Shown here piece after piece: positions 11,891 to 22,716 of a stretch of 64,000 nucleotides of DNA. The translations under genes and the position numbers were made by a program. The first letter of the stretch is position 1. The number at the start of each line of letters is the position of its first letter. Below the pieces are notes generated by a model. The model was not told where the DNA came from and did not search any database. It saw only the letters and a program-made list of their open reading frames with translations. Origin of the DNA: Gossypium raimondii (lineage: Eukaryota > Streptophyta > Magnoliopsida > Malvales > Malvaceae); contig NC_068571.1 in the NCBI RefSeq assembly GCF_025698545.1, positions 16,018,160 through 16,082,159 of the forward strand. Direction: 5' to 3'.

Positions 11891-14800
11891 TGTAACAGCC
11901 TGATTTTAGGCCTAGTCGGAACAGTGGTTTCGAGACCACAAATTCGACGAGGAAAATTTTATTTTTTATTATTATATTTTTATGGTCTACAATTTCTATG
12001 AATAATTTCGTAAAAATTTCGTTCAAAAATTTGAACGTTTGGGCACTCAATTTAGCCAAAAGGACTAAATTGTAAAAACTGCAAAAGTTGAGTTCTACAT
12101 GTTAGAAGTGTCCAATTGTAATAAAATTTTAAATTGGAGGTCTTTAAATGATAATTAGACCATTGTTTAACTTGTTAGACAAAATGGACAAGATATAAGT
12201 GAAATAGGATATTTTTAAGTTGGGGGCATTTTGGTCATTTAGTAATTAAAAGAACTAAAAATGCCAAAATAGCCAAAATTTTGTCCATCTTCTCCATGAT
12301 GAACGAAAATAGCAAGGGGGAAGCCATGGTTAGGGTTTTCAAGCTTCCAAGCTCCATAGTAAGTGATTCCAAGCCCCGTTTTTAATGTTCTTTACGTTTT
12401 TAAAGTCCCGGTAGCTTAATTTAGCTTATTCTAGCAATAATTTAACCTAGGGATTATATTTGGAAAAATACCCATAGGTGAAATGTGTTTATTTTGATGT
12501 TTTATGGGAGAATATCAAGCTTGAAATTGCGTTATACAATTTTTGCTAAGCGATTTTCAAAGAAAACAAGTGAAACGACACAATCGGTAAAATTATTATT
12601 GTTCATAAGTGCATGTTAGAGCAAGAATTTGATGTTTCTATAGAAGGGAAAAATGCTCAGAGTGTTATAAAACATAAGAAAAAGGAATAGAGTTTAATTT
12701 CCGAGCCTAGGGGCAAAATCATAATTTTGTGAAACTTTAGGGGCAAAAATGTAATTTTGTCAAAATGTGATTTTTTGAATTGGATTGAATAATGTGAATG
12801 TTATATAAGCTAAATATGTTATTATAAATCGAGAAAGATGAGAAATTGACATTGATTGGTAAAAAAATTGAGAAAAAGTGAAAATTCCCGGTTCAACCTT
12901 CGAATGAAAGGGATACGAGTGAAGTTGCTAGGTCATGTGTGTAGTACTGTGTGCAGGCTACTACTTGTACCGGGATGATAGGTCGCATGTGTAGTACTAT
13001 GTGCAGGCTACTATGCGTATCGGATAGCTTCGATCACGTGTGTAGTACTATGTGCAGGCTACTACGTGTATCGGATGAAAATGGTCACATGTGTAGTACT
13101 ATGTGCAGGCTACTATGTGAACCGGATATCATTTATTATAAGGTGGTTGCTATTTGTTGATTCCACCGTATCTCATTATTATTCAAGTGTTCATCGGAAC
13201 TTTCTAAGTTTAATTGAGTGATGAATATATATGTGCAATTGAATTGAAGATTGACTTGAAATTGGAAATGAGAAATTGGATTGCTTTGAATATAGTGATA
13301 AATTGAATGAATCGTATATGAATTGAAATGAACTATTAGAATGAGATGTGAAAAATTCAATGGAATTGAGATAGTGAAAAAGTGAAATTATGAAAGAATA
13401 CATTTTACAACAAAACAGTTTGGACAGCAAGAGTTGTGTGACTTTGAAAAATCACCAAAAATGGTAAAAATTGAATTAGAGAGCGAATTAGGTATGCAAT
13501 GAAAGCTTAGTGAGTCTATTTTTACATAAAAGAAACATAGAAAGTAAAAGAGTTATAGATTATGAGGTATTCGACTTTTAGAGAGGTAGGGTCGGATTGA
13601 TTTTAGAATCCTTTATTCTGAATTTGGAAAATAATTAAAAATTGTTAAAAATAATTATGAGTTATAATTTATATGCTTAGAATCCTTAATGAGTATATTT
13701 TCAAAGGAAATAAATGGAAATATCATTTGAATTCTGTACAATGAGATAATTCATTTTGAGTGAAGAGAGGTCAGAGATCTTGAGCAGTGAAACAGGGGTG
13801 AATTTAAAGAATAAATTATACTAATTGGCCAAGTGAAAAATTCTTAAGATTTTATGGTAAGAAGATATGTGAGTCTAGTTTATGGGAAAATTAACGTATC
13901 TTAATTTGGAGCTCTTTAGCTCTGGATAAAAATGATTTAGTGACTCTGACTCAAATAGACAGCTTTGAATTTAAATATAAGTGAATAGTGAAATTATGTA
14001 ATATGCTATTTGAGCATGTTATATACATAAAGGATGTGGGATGGAGAGGAGGATGAGGACAATAAAGTATATGAATGAATTGTGTATAATTGGTTATATG
14101 CTTGATTATAATCGATAAACGTTGAAATAGGAGTGATGTTTATATTGGTGCATTACTGGCCATGGTAAGCTCATGAGAGAAAATAAAGTTTCATAACATA
14201 TGTGTGTGGTATATTTGGCATGAGGTGATGTCATGAGTGACTCATGAATTAACCCATGTTGATAAGTTGATGCATAATTATAGTATTCACATATATACAT
14301 ATTTGTAATATTTTGCTATGTGATTCGGAAAAAGGGTAATAAATAGCATAATGAAAATTCAACCATGGTGCTAGTTTATGTTAAATGAGTGTTTTATGGC
14401 ATATCTTAAGTAATGGAATGCTATAAATTTTGAGGTTAATTTGCTAGTCAAATAAATGATAAATGAATTGACTGCATATTCGTAATTTTGACATATGCTT
14501 GGTATATGAAACGTAATAATATATGCTTGAATAAACTTTAAGTATTTGAATGACATGGATTTGATGGTGATAAGAATCGAATATTGAAATCATGAAGCAC
14601 AGGTGATGTATTATTGTTGTGTGATAGCTTGGTTCGAGAAATTGATTAGGTAAATGGCAAGTGGAAGCATTTATAGATTTAGAAGAAAATTTGGAATGAA
14701 CATGAAATTTAGCTCAATTAAATGATTTCATCAATTAAACATTGCGTATACCAGAATGTGTTAGTGAATTACATATTTGTAAATTAACATTTGAAGTTCG

Positions 14801-15141
14801 GTAAGTGATATATGAAATTAACATGAAAAGATTTATGATTGTTATTAATATTGATTCTAACATAAAGTAGATTCTTCAAGATTGGATTGATTTGACTAAT
14901 ATATTGAGCATATGAATGGGTATGTATTGGGTCTCGATACCCTAATTAGCGACTCGAAGATAATAATTTGAAAGTTTTTAATTTGGATGAAATTTTATAA
15001 CTCGGTTTAATATTTCTATAAGTGTATTTTTTTCTGGTAATGCCTCGTACCCTATTCCAGTGTTGAATATGGGTAAGAGGTGTTACAATGTGACATCACC
15101 AGATTCGGCCCTAATGTTTTGGCCGGGTTTGGGGTGTTACA
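11891..15141 (+). repeat. LTR 3 of three-LTR element (3,251 bp)
   Basis: Full-length LTR ending in GGGTGTTACA at 15141, followed by the target duplication TACCC. It has private changes near its 3' end (TA deletion in CTCGATACCC, ATATGGG, CACCAGATT, GTTTTGG) not shared with LTR 1 or LTR 2. The minisatellite lies at about 12931-13124. Confidence 0.9.
12931..13124 (+). repeat. 51-bp minisatellite inside LTR 3 (4 units)
   Basis: Same four-unit array as in the other two LTRs. Confidence 0.85.
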
Positions 15142-15146
15142 TACCC
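15142..15146 (+). repeat. Target-site duplication TACCC (right copy)
   Basis: Matches 1022-1026. The opposite foldback arm reads CAATTATCATTTTTAGATT (reverse strand, near 15590), which aligns with CAATTACCC joined to TTTTTAGATT. The uninterrupted site therefore had a single TACCC. Confidence 0.9.
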
Positions 15147-15676
15147 TTTTTAGATTGGCTGAAAAAGAGGTCCTGCTTGGGACCAAATTAAATGCTTTTC
15201 AACTTGTAGTCTATTTGTATTTTAGGTTTGTCCCAATTTAAAATTAAATTTAAATAACTCTTAAAAAATATAAGAATAATAAAATAATCCATTCTCTTTT
15301 TTTATTTTTTAAAACAATAAACTTAAAAATTATATAAAATTCTAAGAAATTTTTGAGGAGAAATTTTTGAGGATATATTTGGGTAATTAAAATAAGAATT
15401 TTATATAAATTTTTAAGTTTATTTTTTTAAATGGTAAGGGTTTATTTTTGTTATTCTTATATATTTTAAGGGCTATTTAAATTTAATTTTAAAATAGGAC
15501 AGACCTAACATACAAATAGACCAAAAGTTTAAGAACATTTAATTTGGTGTCGCCATGTTAAGGCGGTGCCCTTCTTTAACAAATCTAAAAATGATAATTG
15601 CTTCATCATGTCCCTGAGTGTTTTATATAATCACACTTCAATTTGATACCGCCAATTTATCAAGCGACACCACTAA
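15147..15676 (+). repeat. Foldback element: rest of left arm, loop and right arm
   Basis: 15147-15342 is the imperfect reverse complement of about 15392-15590. Shared blocks include ACCAAATTAAATG with its complement, AAATTAAATTTAAATA and TAAACTTAAAAATTATATAA. The loop (about 15343-15391) contains a 14-bp direct repeat AAATTTTTGAGGAK. Joined to 941-1026, the element before the insertion was about 615 bp and almost entirely stem. It has no coding capacity, like a MITE or foldback element. Confidence 0.75.
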
Positions 15677-15689
15677 AATTTTTTTTAGA

Positions 15690-15850
15690 AAAAGTAATCA
15701 TTAGTTGATGATGGGGGTTGATGTCGTCGATGTATCTGACAGCACGACAAACACTGTAAAAAATAGATCATTTACGTTTATAATTTTCTTTTAAAATTGA
15801 TAAGGGTTTAATCATTTTCATAATTAATCAAAAAATTTAGGTATCATTTT
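15690..15850 (+). repeat. Fragment of the inverted-repeat family seen at 16815-17655
   Basis: Similar in order and wording to the right arm at 17485-17620: a TTAGYTRATGATRRG block, then ATAGATCATTTACGT against ATAAATCATTTACGT, then AATCATTTTCATAA in both. It looks like a single arm or truncated copy. Confidence 0.4.
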
Positions 15851-15979
15851 CTTCCCTCAATATCACAGCCTTAGGATATAAGTTTGTTTGAATTTTAGAT
15901 TCTCTTCTATCCTTTTTGGTGAGTTAACTCCTCCAATCATCAAATTTTGATTTATTCTTATTTCCCATCAATATTTTTA

Positions 15980-16295
15980 CAAGTTAGACCTGTAAATGGG
16001 TCAGGTTGAGTCAAGGCTCAGTTCTATAAAAACTTTTCAAGTTTAAGCCTATTATTGAGTTGATCTATTCAAAAAGTCCATTTTACTATTCAAAAAATAA
16101 TAAAATATTAAAAAGTTATATATTTAATTAATTTTTATAATTAAATTTAAATTTAAAAATATTTTTTACTATTTGAATTGAATTCAAGCCGAGCTAGTCC
16201 GAAGTGTGAAAATCCTTATCCAAGCTCGGCCAAATTGGACTCAGACTATTGGGACGGACGGGCTACTCGACCCTTAGATAGATCTAGCACAGGTA
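15980..16295. repeat. Possible short non-coding DNA transposon (hAT-like MITE)
   Basis: The left end reads AGACCTGTAAATGGGTCAGG and the right end CGACCCTTAG...CACAGGT, so the termini can pair (ACCTGT...GGGTC with GACCC...ACAGGT). Inside are a GAGTCAAGGCTCAG block and a GCTCGGCC block typical of plant repeats of this kind. No 8-bp target duplication was found, so the class is only a suggestion. Confidence 0.3.
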
Positions 16296-16609
16296 AATAT
16301 CTATTTGAAATATAAAAATGAATTATTTAGTATTTTGAAAAATATTTTTAAATTTTGCAGTTTTAAGATTTGGAAATTTTATTAATTTTAACTTTATTTT
16401 TTGAATTTTTAAATAATATTTAAAACTTTAATTTTATAATGTTTAACTTTTTTCAATTTTTTATTTTATTTTTTGGATTTTAGAATTTTTTAAAGAAATT
16501 TTTGTTTATTATATAGATTTTAAAAATTTAAATTGAATTAATTATATTTGGGCACATGGTATTAACAGAAATAGTTAACACTTTTTTTAGATGGACCAAA
16601 TTGTTTAAA

Positions 16610-16757
16610 ATCGAAATGAAGTTGTAGAGGTGTTTTATTTTTTTGATGAAATACAATAATAAGACAAAGCCCGAATAACAAACGCGATTAGCGATATTTG
16701 AACCCAAGCTATAACCTAAGGCAGTGAACACCTTCGACCATCAAGTTATCATATAAG
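16610..16757 (-). repeat. SINE-like retroposon (tRNA-derived head)
   Basis: On the minus strand a tRNA-like promoter can be read: TGATAACTTGATGGTCGAAGG (similar to box A and its surroundings), then GGGTTCAAATATCGC, which resembles box B (GGTTCRANNCC). The 3' end runs into an A-rich tail (the TTTTATTTTTTTGATG stretch on the plus strand). A tRNA-headed SINE is the simplest reading. The target duplication is not clear. Confidence 0.4.
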
Positions 16758-16814
16758 GTTTAGTTGTAGAGGTGTTTTTAATAAATCTTTTACAAATTAT
16801 TATGTTTTTATCTA

Positions 16815-17655
16815 GTTGCCGAGGAATTAGGGGTTTTTGTTATCTAATTGACTCAATAAAATTAATTATTTACGAAAATAACCCAAGTCAAAATTTATGT
16901 ATGTAAATGACTCGTTTTCCACCGTGACCGCCAATGCCGCCTGACATACCGGCGACATTATCCCCTCATAATTAGCCAATCATCAGCTTTTTAAAAAAAT
17001 ATTTTTTTTGTGTGTGCCATAATTTAATGTTTTATGAAAAATCTCCATTTTGCATATTTGTTATTCTCTTTCCTTTTCCATACTTAATTCTTTATTTTTC
17101 ATAAAATATTCAATTCCATTTTATATCCCTATTTTACATATATGTTATTTTTTCTTTCACATATTTGACTTTCCTCTTTCGTCTCTTTATCTTCTCCCAT
17201 ATATATTTCTTTCTCATTCTCATCTTATCTAATATTATTTTTGAAACATTATTTCACTCACTAATGGTGACATTCACAAGCCAAAAGACAATATGAAACA
17301 AGCATCGGTCACATATTTCCCTTTATTTTTATTTTTTTTCTATTTCAACTGTTTCTTTTCAGGTATTAGAATATATATTTTCTTTCTTTTTTCTTCCTGA
17401 ATACTCATTAACAGGTATTTTAAAAAATACATACGCATATCGCCTTGACACAATGATAACAGTAAAAAACATTTTAAAAAATCAATAATTAGCTAATGAT
17501 AAGTGGACGATACTATCAATATATCAAGCTGACATTAATAACCATTATGAAGAATAAATCATTTACGTAAATAATTTTCTACTTGAATCATTTTCATAAA
17601 TAATTAATTCTTTAACATTGGTAGAAAAAATAGCCGGAATTAGGAGTAATTAAAG
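16815..17655. repeat. Inverted-repeat element 2 (long arms, T/C-rich centre)
   Basis: The left arm (about 16825-16995) holds AATTAATTATTTACGAAAATA and GTAAATGACTCG. It pairs imperfectly with the right arm (about 17450-17640), which has CATTTACGTAAATAATT and TTTTCATAAATAATTAATTC. The arms flank about 450 bp of T/C-rich sequence (17010-17440), possibly itself an insertion. No coding frame of note. Confidence 0.45.
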
Positions 17656-17770
17656 TAATTAATTGACACTCGATAGATAACAGCAAGCGACCATTTTTCA
17701 TTTATGCCTTCGATGTTTGACAGTTGGCTTACGTATCATAAAAAGCGTCCTTTTAGCTAACTTTATTTTT

Positions 17771-18286
17771 TAGGTAAATTGTACAATTGCCCACTAAATT
17801 ATAGGTAAAATTTTATTTTGGTGATTTAATTAAAAAAAGTTACAATTTGATCATTGAATTATTCGAAAGTTTTTATTTAAGTCATTAAACTATTTAAAAG
17901 TTTTAGTTTAAGTTACCGGACTATTAATTTAGAGAAAAAAAAAGCTCCACCAATGAGCTCCAAGCAATAATTTGATGATCAGTATGGTGGATCAGTACTC
18001 ATCGGCGAGTAGAAGAACGTACCGTACCTTAAATCCAAATTGATCTGTTGGTCAATGTCAGAGATCGAGGAAAAAAGCTATTTGAGTTTTATTTATAAAT
18101 TTGTAACGTCCAAAGTTGTTTAATAAAAGAAAAATAGTATAGAAGAAGAGAAAGAAAATTTCGATTAGTGCAGGTAGTATAAACAGAGAAAGCCATATAT
18201 AGCATCAATTGAACAACCTTTTGAATATTTCAATGATCAAATTGTAACTTTTTTAGTTTAGTGACCAATAGTATAATTTACCCTAT
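17771..18286. repeat. Inverted-repeat element 3 (MITE-like)
   Basis: The left end GGTAAATTGTACAATTGCCC and the block AAAGTTACAATTTGATCATTG recur in reverse complement at the right end (TCAATGATCAAATTGTAACTT, then AATTTACC at 18276-18283). Total about 515 bp. The middle (17940-18220) has no recognisable gene. Confidence 0.5.
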
Positions 18287-19300
18287 TTTGTGGGTACAAT
18301 CCTTTTGGTTAACTTTACATTAAGATGCGGTATGGTGCTTGCTCACCTCACCCTTTAATCATGTAATTGAGGATTCGATCTTACTCATGGGATGGAGCAC
18401 ATTTATAAAATAATTACTATTACATATGGTCGATATCCTGGTTTTGAAAAAAAAAACGTAAAAGAAAAATTAAGGACATTGTTTGTCCATGATTATGTAA
18501 TCTTATCCTATCTATCATTGATCTTCACGCTGTTTCCAGGTACTATCATATTTGTATTATTGCTCCTGACTATCCAGCATTAATAGGACCTACCTTGAAC
18601 CATAGCTCTTATCCTTACTATTGGTCCTGACTATCCAGCATTAATATGGTAAAATATTATAAGATACTTCCCTTGAACCATAGCTCTTATCCTTTCTCCA
18701 GGCCATTTTTACTTTCTTTCATCTCCTTCCTCTACAATCTTGTTAGATTGACATAACAATCCGCCTCCGACCTTACCTTCATCTTGTTGTAAGAACTAAA
18801 AGCATCCAAACCTATTTAGCAATCCCATAGCAACGACACAATTACACAAAGAGAAAAGGGTAAGCAGGGCAGGCAGCTAAATTACAATCAGTTGTGACCT
18901 TCACCGATCTTTCCTCCACATTGGTTCATATGTCTTTTACTTTAACTCCAATTTCATTCTCTATTACCCTACACCAACAAATCAAATCAAAATACCTTTC
19001 TTTCATTTATCTCCCCAACTTAATTTTTTGTTTTCTTTTTTAACGTCATTGTTACCGTACATCTCCACTTAATGTAATCTCGCATCCCATTGCATTATTG
19101 CATTGCACTGTATCTATCTGTATGTGCCCTCCCTACCTTTTCCTCCTCTTCTGTTGTTTTAGCCTCACATATATTCATTTGTGCAAACCTGCTGCTACAC
19201 AAACCATACTCATCATCATTGAAAGAGGGCTGCTGCACTGCACCAAATACATTTTCTGTCTCACTCATTCTCATCTATCATATATAAACAAATTAAAAAT
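18287..19300 (+). promoter_or_regulatory. Upstream region of the PILS gene
   Basis: No gene is seen. At 18545-18655 a short direct repeat of CTGACTATCCAGCATTAATA occurs twice about 70 bp apart. C/T-rich runs close to the start codon suggest a 5' leader. TATATAAA at 19281 lies only 20 bp before the ATG and cannot be a normal TATA box for a transcript with a longer leader. The transcription start is undetermined. Confidence 0.35.
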
Positions 19301-21368
19301 ATGGGTTTCTGGACATTGTTCGAGGTTGCTGCCATGCCTATCTTGCAAGTACTTATAATCAGTTTGTTAGGCGCTTTCCTGGCGACTGATTACTGCAAGC
19401 TTTTCCCAGAAGATACGCGCAGATCCTTGAATAAGGTGTTAATTACTTGACTATTTTCATGAATAATCGTTTCTATAGGTGATTAAAGGCTGCATAAGTA
19501 GGCTTTTTTCATGCTAATTAGTTAACTTGACTGTAACATCATCATAATATCTTCTTCAGTTCTTAGATTTGTTTATGTTGTGTAATTAAACGCAGCTTGT
19601 GTTCGTTGTGTTTACACCCTCGCTCATGTTTGCAAGTCTGGCCAAGACCGTCACTCTCCAAGACATTATTTCATGGTAGGATACTTACGTACATGCATAT
19701 AGACTTTTTTGACTTGGTTTCAATGTGTTTGATCATCTATCAACTCACAGGTGGTTTATGCCTGTAAACATGGGAATCACCTTTCTAGTGGGAGGAATTG
19801 TGGGATGGTTTGTGGTTAAGATACTGAGACCAAAGCCCCATCTGGAAGGTCTTATTATTGCGACATGTTCAGCTGGTAAGGTCGAAACTTGAAAGAGCTT
19901 TCAAGGCCCCCTTTCCCCTACATGTGACTAAGTTGTAGTTGAAATTATTTCTAGGGAACGTGGGAAATCTTCTCCTTATACTTGTCCCTGCAGTCTGCAA
20001 TGAAGATAGAAGCCCATTTGGGAACCGTGATGTTTGCAACTCAGTTGGACTCTCCTATGCATCTTTCTCCATGGCGGTAATTACACGTGGTTATTTCAAG
20101 CCTACAGAAGGACTGATTAATCATATTCACATATGCTTTAATTTGGGTAATTAATGCAGCTTGGTGGTTTCTACATATGGACAATCAGTTACCAAATGGT
20201 AAAATCTTCAGCAGTGAAATCCAAAGCACTTGAAGCAGCTGAGGAATTCGTTTCAAAAGTAGAAGCCAACAACAACTTGGATGCCACCGCCCAAACTCAG
20301 CTTCTGAAAGAAAGAAAAGAGGAAGGTGCTATAACAACAGTTGCAACAAAGGAAGTTGAAGATCCAGAGCAACATGCAGTGGGTAGCCTTGCCTTTTTAT
20401 ACAAATAATTAAGATATAAAGTAAAAAGTAGAGAGGATATAATTAAAAAGAGGTAGCACTACTCATTCATTAACTCTCTCTAGTCTTGACCTTACAAATG
20501 ATTGTTGTTGCAGAATGTATCACAAGAAAGTAGACCAAAGCAAGAAGGGAAGGGATTGTTGTGGGTTAATGTGGTGGCCTTTCTTCGTCAGATCTTAAAA
20601 GAGCTGATGGCGCCGCCGACACTTGGTGCAGTAAGTTTTTATATTGATTTGCCAAAAACCATCACACAAGTTAGTAATTAGTAGGAGGTGGGCATATCTA
20701 ATAAATAGTTTATGTTTTTGAGGGATAAAATAGTGATTTACATATATTATGTATGAGTAACAGATAGCGGGATTCGTTTTTGGAGCGACGGTGTGGTTGA
20801 GAAAGCTTATAATAGGCGAGGGGGCTCCATTACGAGTGATGCAAGACTCAACAAAACTGCTAGGGTACGCCCTCTTCTCTCTTAATAAAATGTGAATAAG
20901 AAAGGGTAATTAAGAAAACAAAAAATGTGCATTGCAGAGATGCAACAATCCCTTGTATCACCCTCATAATAGGAGGCAACTTGATAGGAGGATTACGATC
21001 GTCCAAAATAAAACCATTGGTAATCGTAGGAGTGGTGTGTGCTCGATACATTATACTGCCGGTTATTGGTATTTGGGTTGTTAAAGCTGCTGCCAAGCTT
21101 GGGTTCCTACCCTCCGACCCTTTGTTCAGCTACGTCTTGATGCTTCAGTTTACTGTCCCACCTGCCTCCAATATTGGTCAGTAACCTAAGCCCTTATTTG
21201 CATTTGATGATGACATGTTAATAACACAAATTATATATTGCAGGTACCATGACCCAGTTGTTTGATGTGGGTCAAGAGGAGTGTTCAGTTCTCTTCCTGT
21301 GGACATACTTGGTTGCAGCTTTTGCACTCACTACTTGGTCAACAATCTTCATGTGGATCTTGACCTGA
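19301..21368 (+). CDS. PILS: PILS (PIN-LIKES) auxin efflux carrier family protein
   Basis: Nine exons: 19301-19435, 19596-19675, 19751-19875, 19955-20076, 20160-20378, 20514-20630, 20764-20864, 20938-21176, 21244-21368. All introns are GT-AG and all phases agree, giving 420 residues, normal for the family. The start MGFWTLFEVAAMPILQVLII is the typical PILS N-terminus with the first membrane helix. Blocks such as FTPSLMFASLAKTVT, ATCSAGNVGNLLLILVPAVC and FTVPPASNIGTMTQLFDVG mark the two membrane bundles. A hydrophilic loop of about 85 residues (residues 170-255, rich in Lys and Glu) separates them. PILS proteins sit in the ER membrane and limit nuclear auxin signalling by intracellular auxin retention. 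Which PILS paralogue this is cannot be decided here. No damage is seen. Confidence 0.93.
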
Positions 21369-22716
21369 TCAACACTCTTTCATTTCATGTTTCGACATAG
21401 CATATATATATATATATATATAATAAGTATAATTAAATGTTATTGGTTACTATTATAAAATATTAGTATAAATTAAAAGTGATCTAATTTAGTTAAAGTT
21501 TATTAAAATTTAATTAATAAATAAAGTATAAGTCAAATATGTGTAGATACTCTCGTAACTTATTTTAATTGATGATGAACTGATTAGAAGTTAAGGTTAA
21601 TGTGCAAAAGTTATATATTAGGGCTATGGTGTCAAAATTATACATAAGTAACTTTTTTGATATCTCATCTTCAGGAAAAGAGAGAGTTATCTTCTTTAAA
21701 TTACTTGTGTATTAATTTGGAAGATCCAAATCGCAAGACAGGAAGATTTCAAGATATTAATGCATTCGGTATGCTTTTACATTTAATTTTGATCTTGATA
21801 ATTTAACATAATAAAATCTTAATTTATTAACTTTTATATTAAATTTTCGATTCTAACACCCATTAATACGACCCACAAAACGCATCTCTACAATTTTATT
21901 TGTATGATGCATGTTGTGGTACCTCAATTGTAATAATAAATTAAAAGATACAGATAGGTATACATTTTTTTAGTGTTAGGAATAAGGGTGTGTTTGAATG
22001 GACAATATTTATATGTGATTAATGTAAAAATAGTGATGGTGGTGAAATTAAATATTATAACATGAGATAAAAAATAAATTAAATACATCACACCGTACAG
22101 CCTATCCAAACCCACGTTAAATCACAGTTTATTATGCTTCTGAATAACAAATACTTGGGTTTTTCTTCTTCTTAGTGGAACCCTTGAAACTTAAGCAAGA
22201 ATGTTTAAAATTTGCATCTGTACTGTCAAATAAAGAAGTAAAAGATGGGGAAAATATTTAAATAAATATATCATGGGAGACACCGATTCCTCGCATAAAA
22301 TAAATTAACCTTGAAATCATTAATTGCTGTGTTTGGAATTGAAAAGGTGGGTTTAATTAATTAGCAATGAAGGGCGTTTTTTGTTGTAAGTTAGAACCAA
22401 TAAATAAATAAGAAAGAAGTTTTTAGAATTAATTAATTCCAAAATAAATAAAACTGAATGTCTTTTCTCCTAAGTTAGAATTTAATTGGATCCATGAAAT
22501 AAAATGTGGTAAACTAGAGGCAATACATATTTACCTTTAGCTATATATATAAACCATGCTCTTTTCGTTTCCTTTTCTTTTCTTTTATAAAATAATTTAT
22601 TTTTAATTTTGGTCCTTCTAATATACTTAATTTGAGATTTAATTCTTATACTTTATTTTTTAACATAATTTGGTCTTTATATTATTATAATTTTACTAAT
22701 TAGTTCAAATAGTTAA
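21369..22716. other. Spacer between PILS and the Tat element
   Basis: PILS 3' region followed by AT-rich sequence. There is a pure (TA)n run at about 21403-21423, a possible polyadenylation signal AATAAA near 21520 and an AATAATAAT run just inside the next element. No gene is seen. Confidence 0.5.

Larger units (their letters stand above)
1027..15141 (+). mobile_element. Three-LTR non-autonomous retrotransposon (LARD-like, Tekay/Del-related)
   Basis: Layout: LTR 1027-3725, internal 3726-6185, LTR 6186-9439, internal 9440-11890, LTR 11891-15141, with TACCC on both sides. All LTRs run from TGTAACAG to GTGTTACA. Behind the first two LTRs is TGGTATCAAAGC, close to the plant initiator-Met tRNA primer site TGGTATCAGAGC. 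Before the second and third LTRs is the polypurine tract AAAGGGGGAGAG. The stretch GGGGACGAAAATCTCTAAAGG resembles the pol 3' end of Tekay/Del chromoviruses, which suggests descent from that lineage. Neither internal domain has gag or pol, so the element must have been mobilised in trans. The duplicated LTR-internal unit is best explained by unequal recombination between LTRs. Confidence 0.9.

Noticed and set aside
16640..16745. A genuine tRNA gene on the minus strand
   Set aside because: Box-B-like and box-A-like words are present, but no cloverleaf could be drawn and an A-rich tail follows. A SINE remnant fits better.
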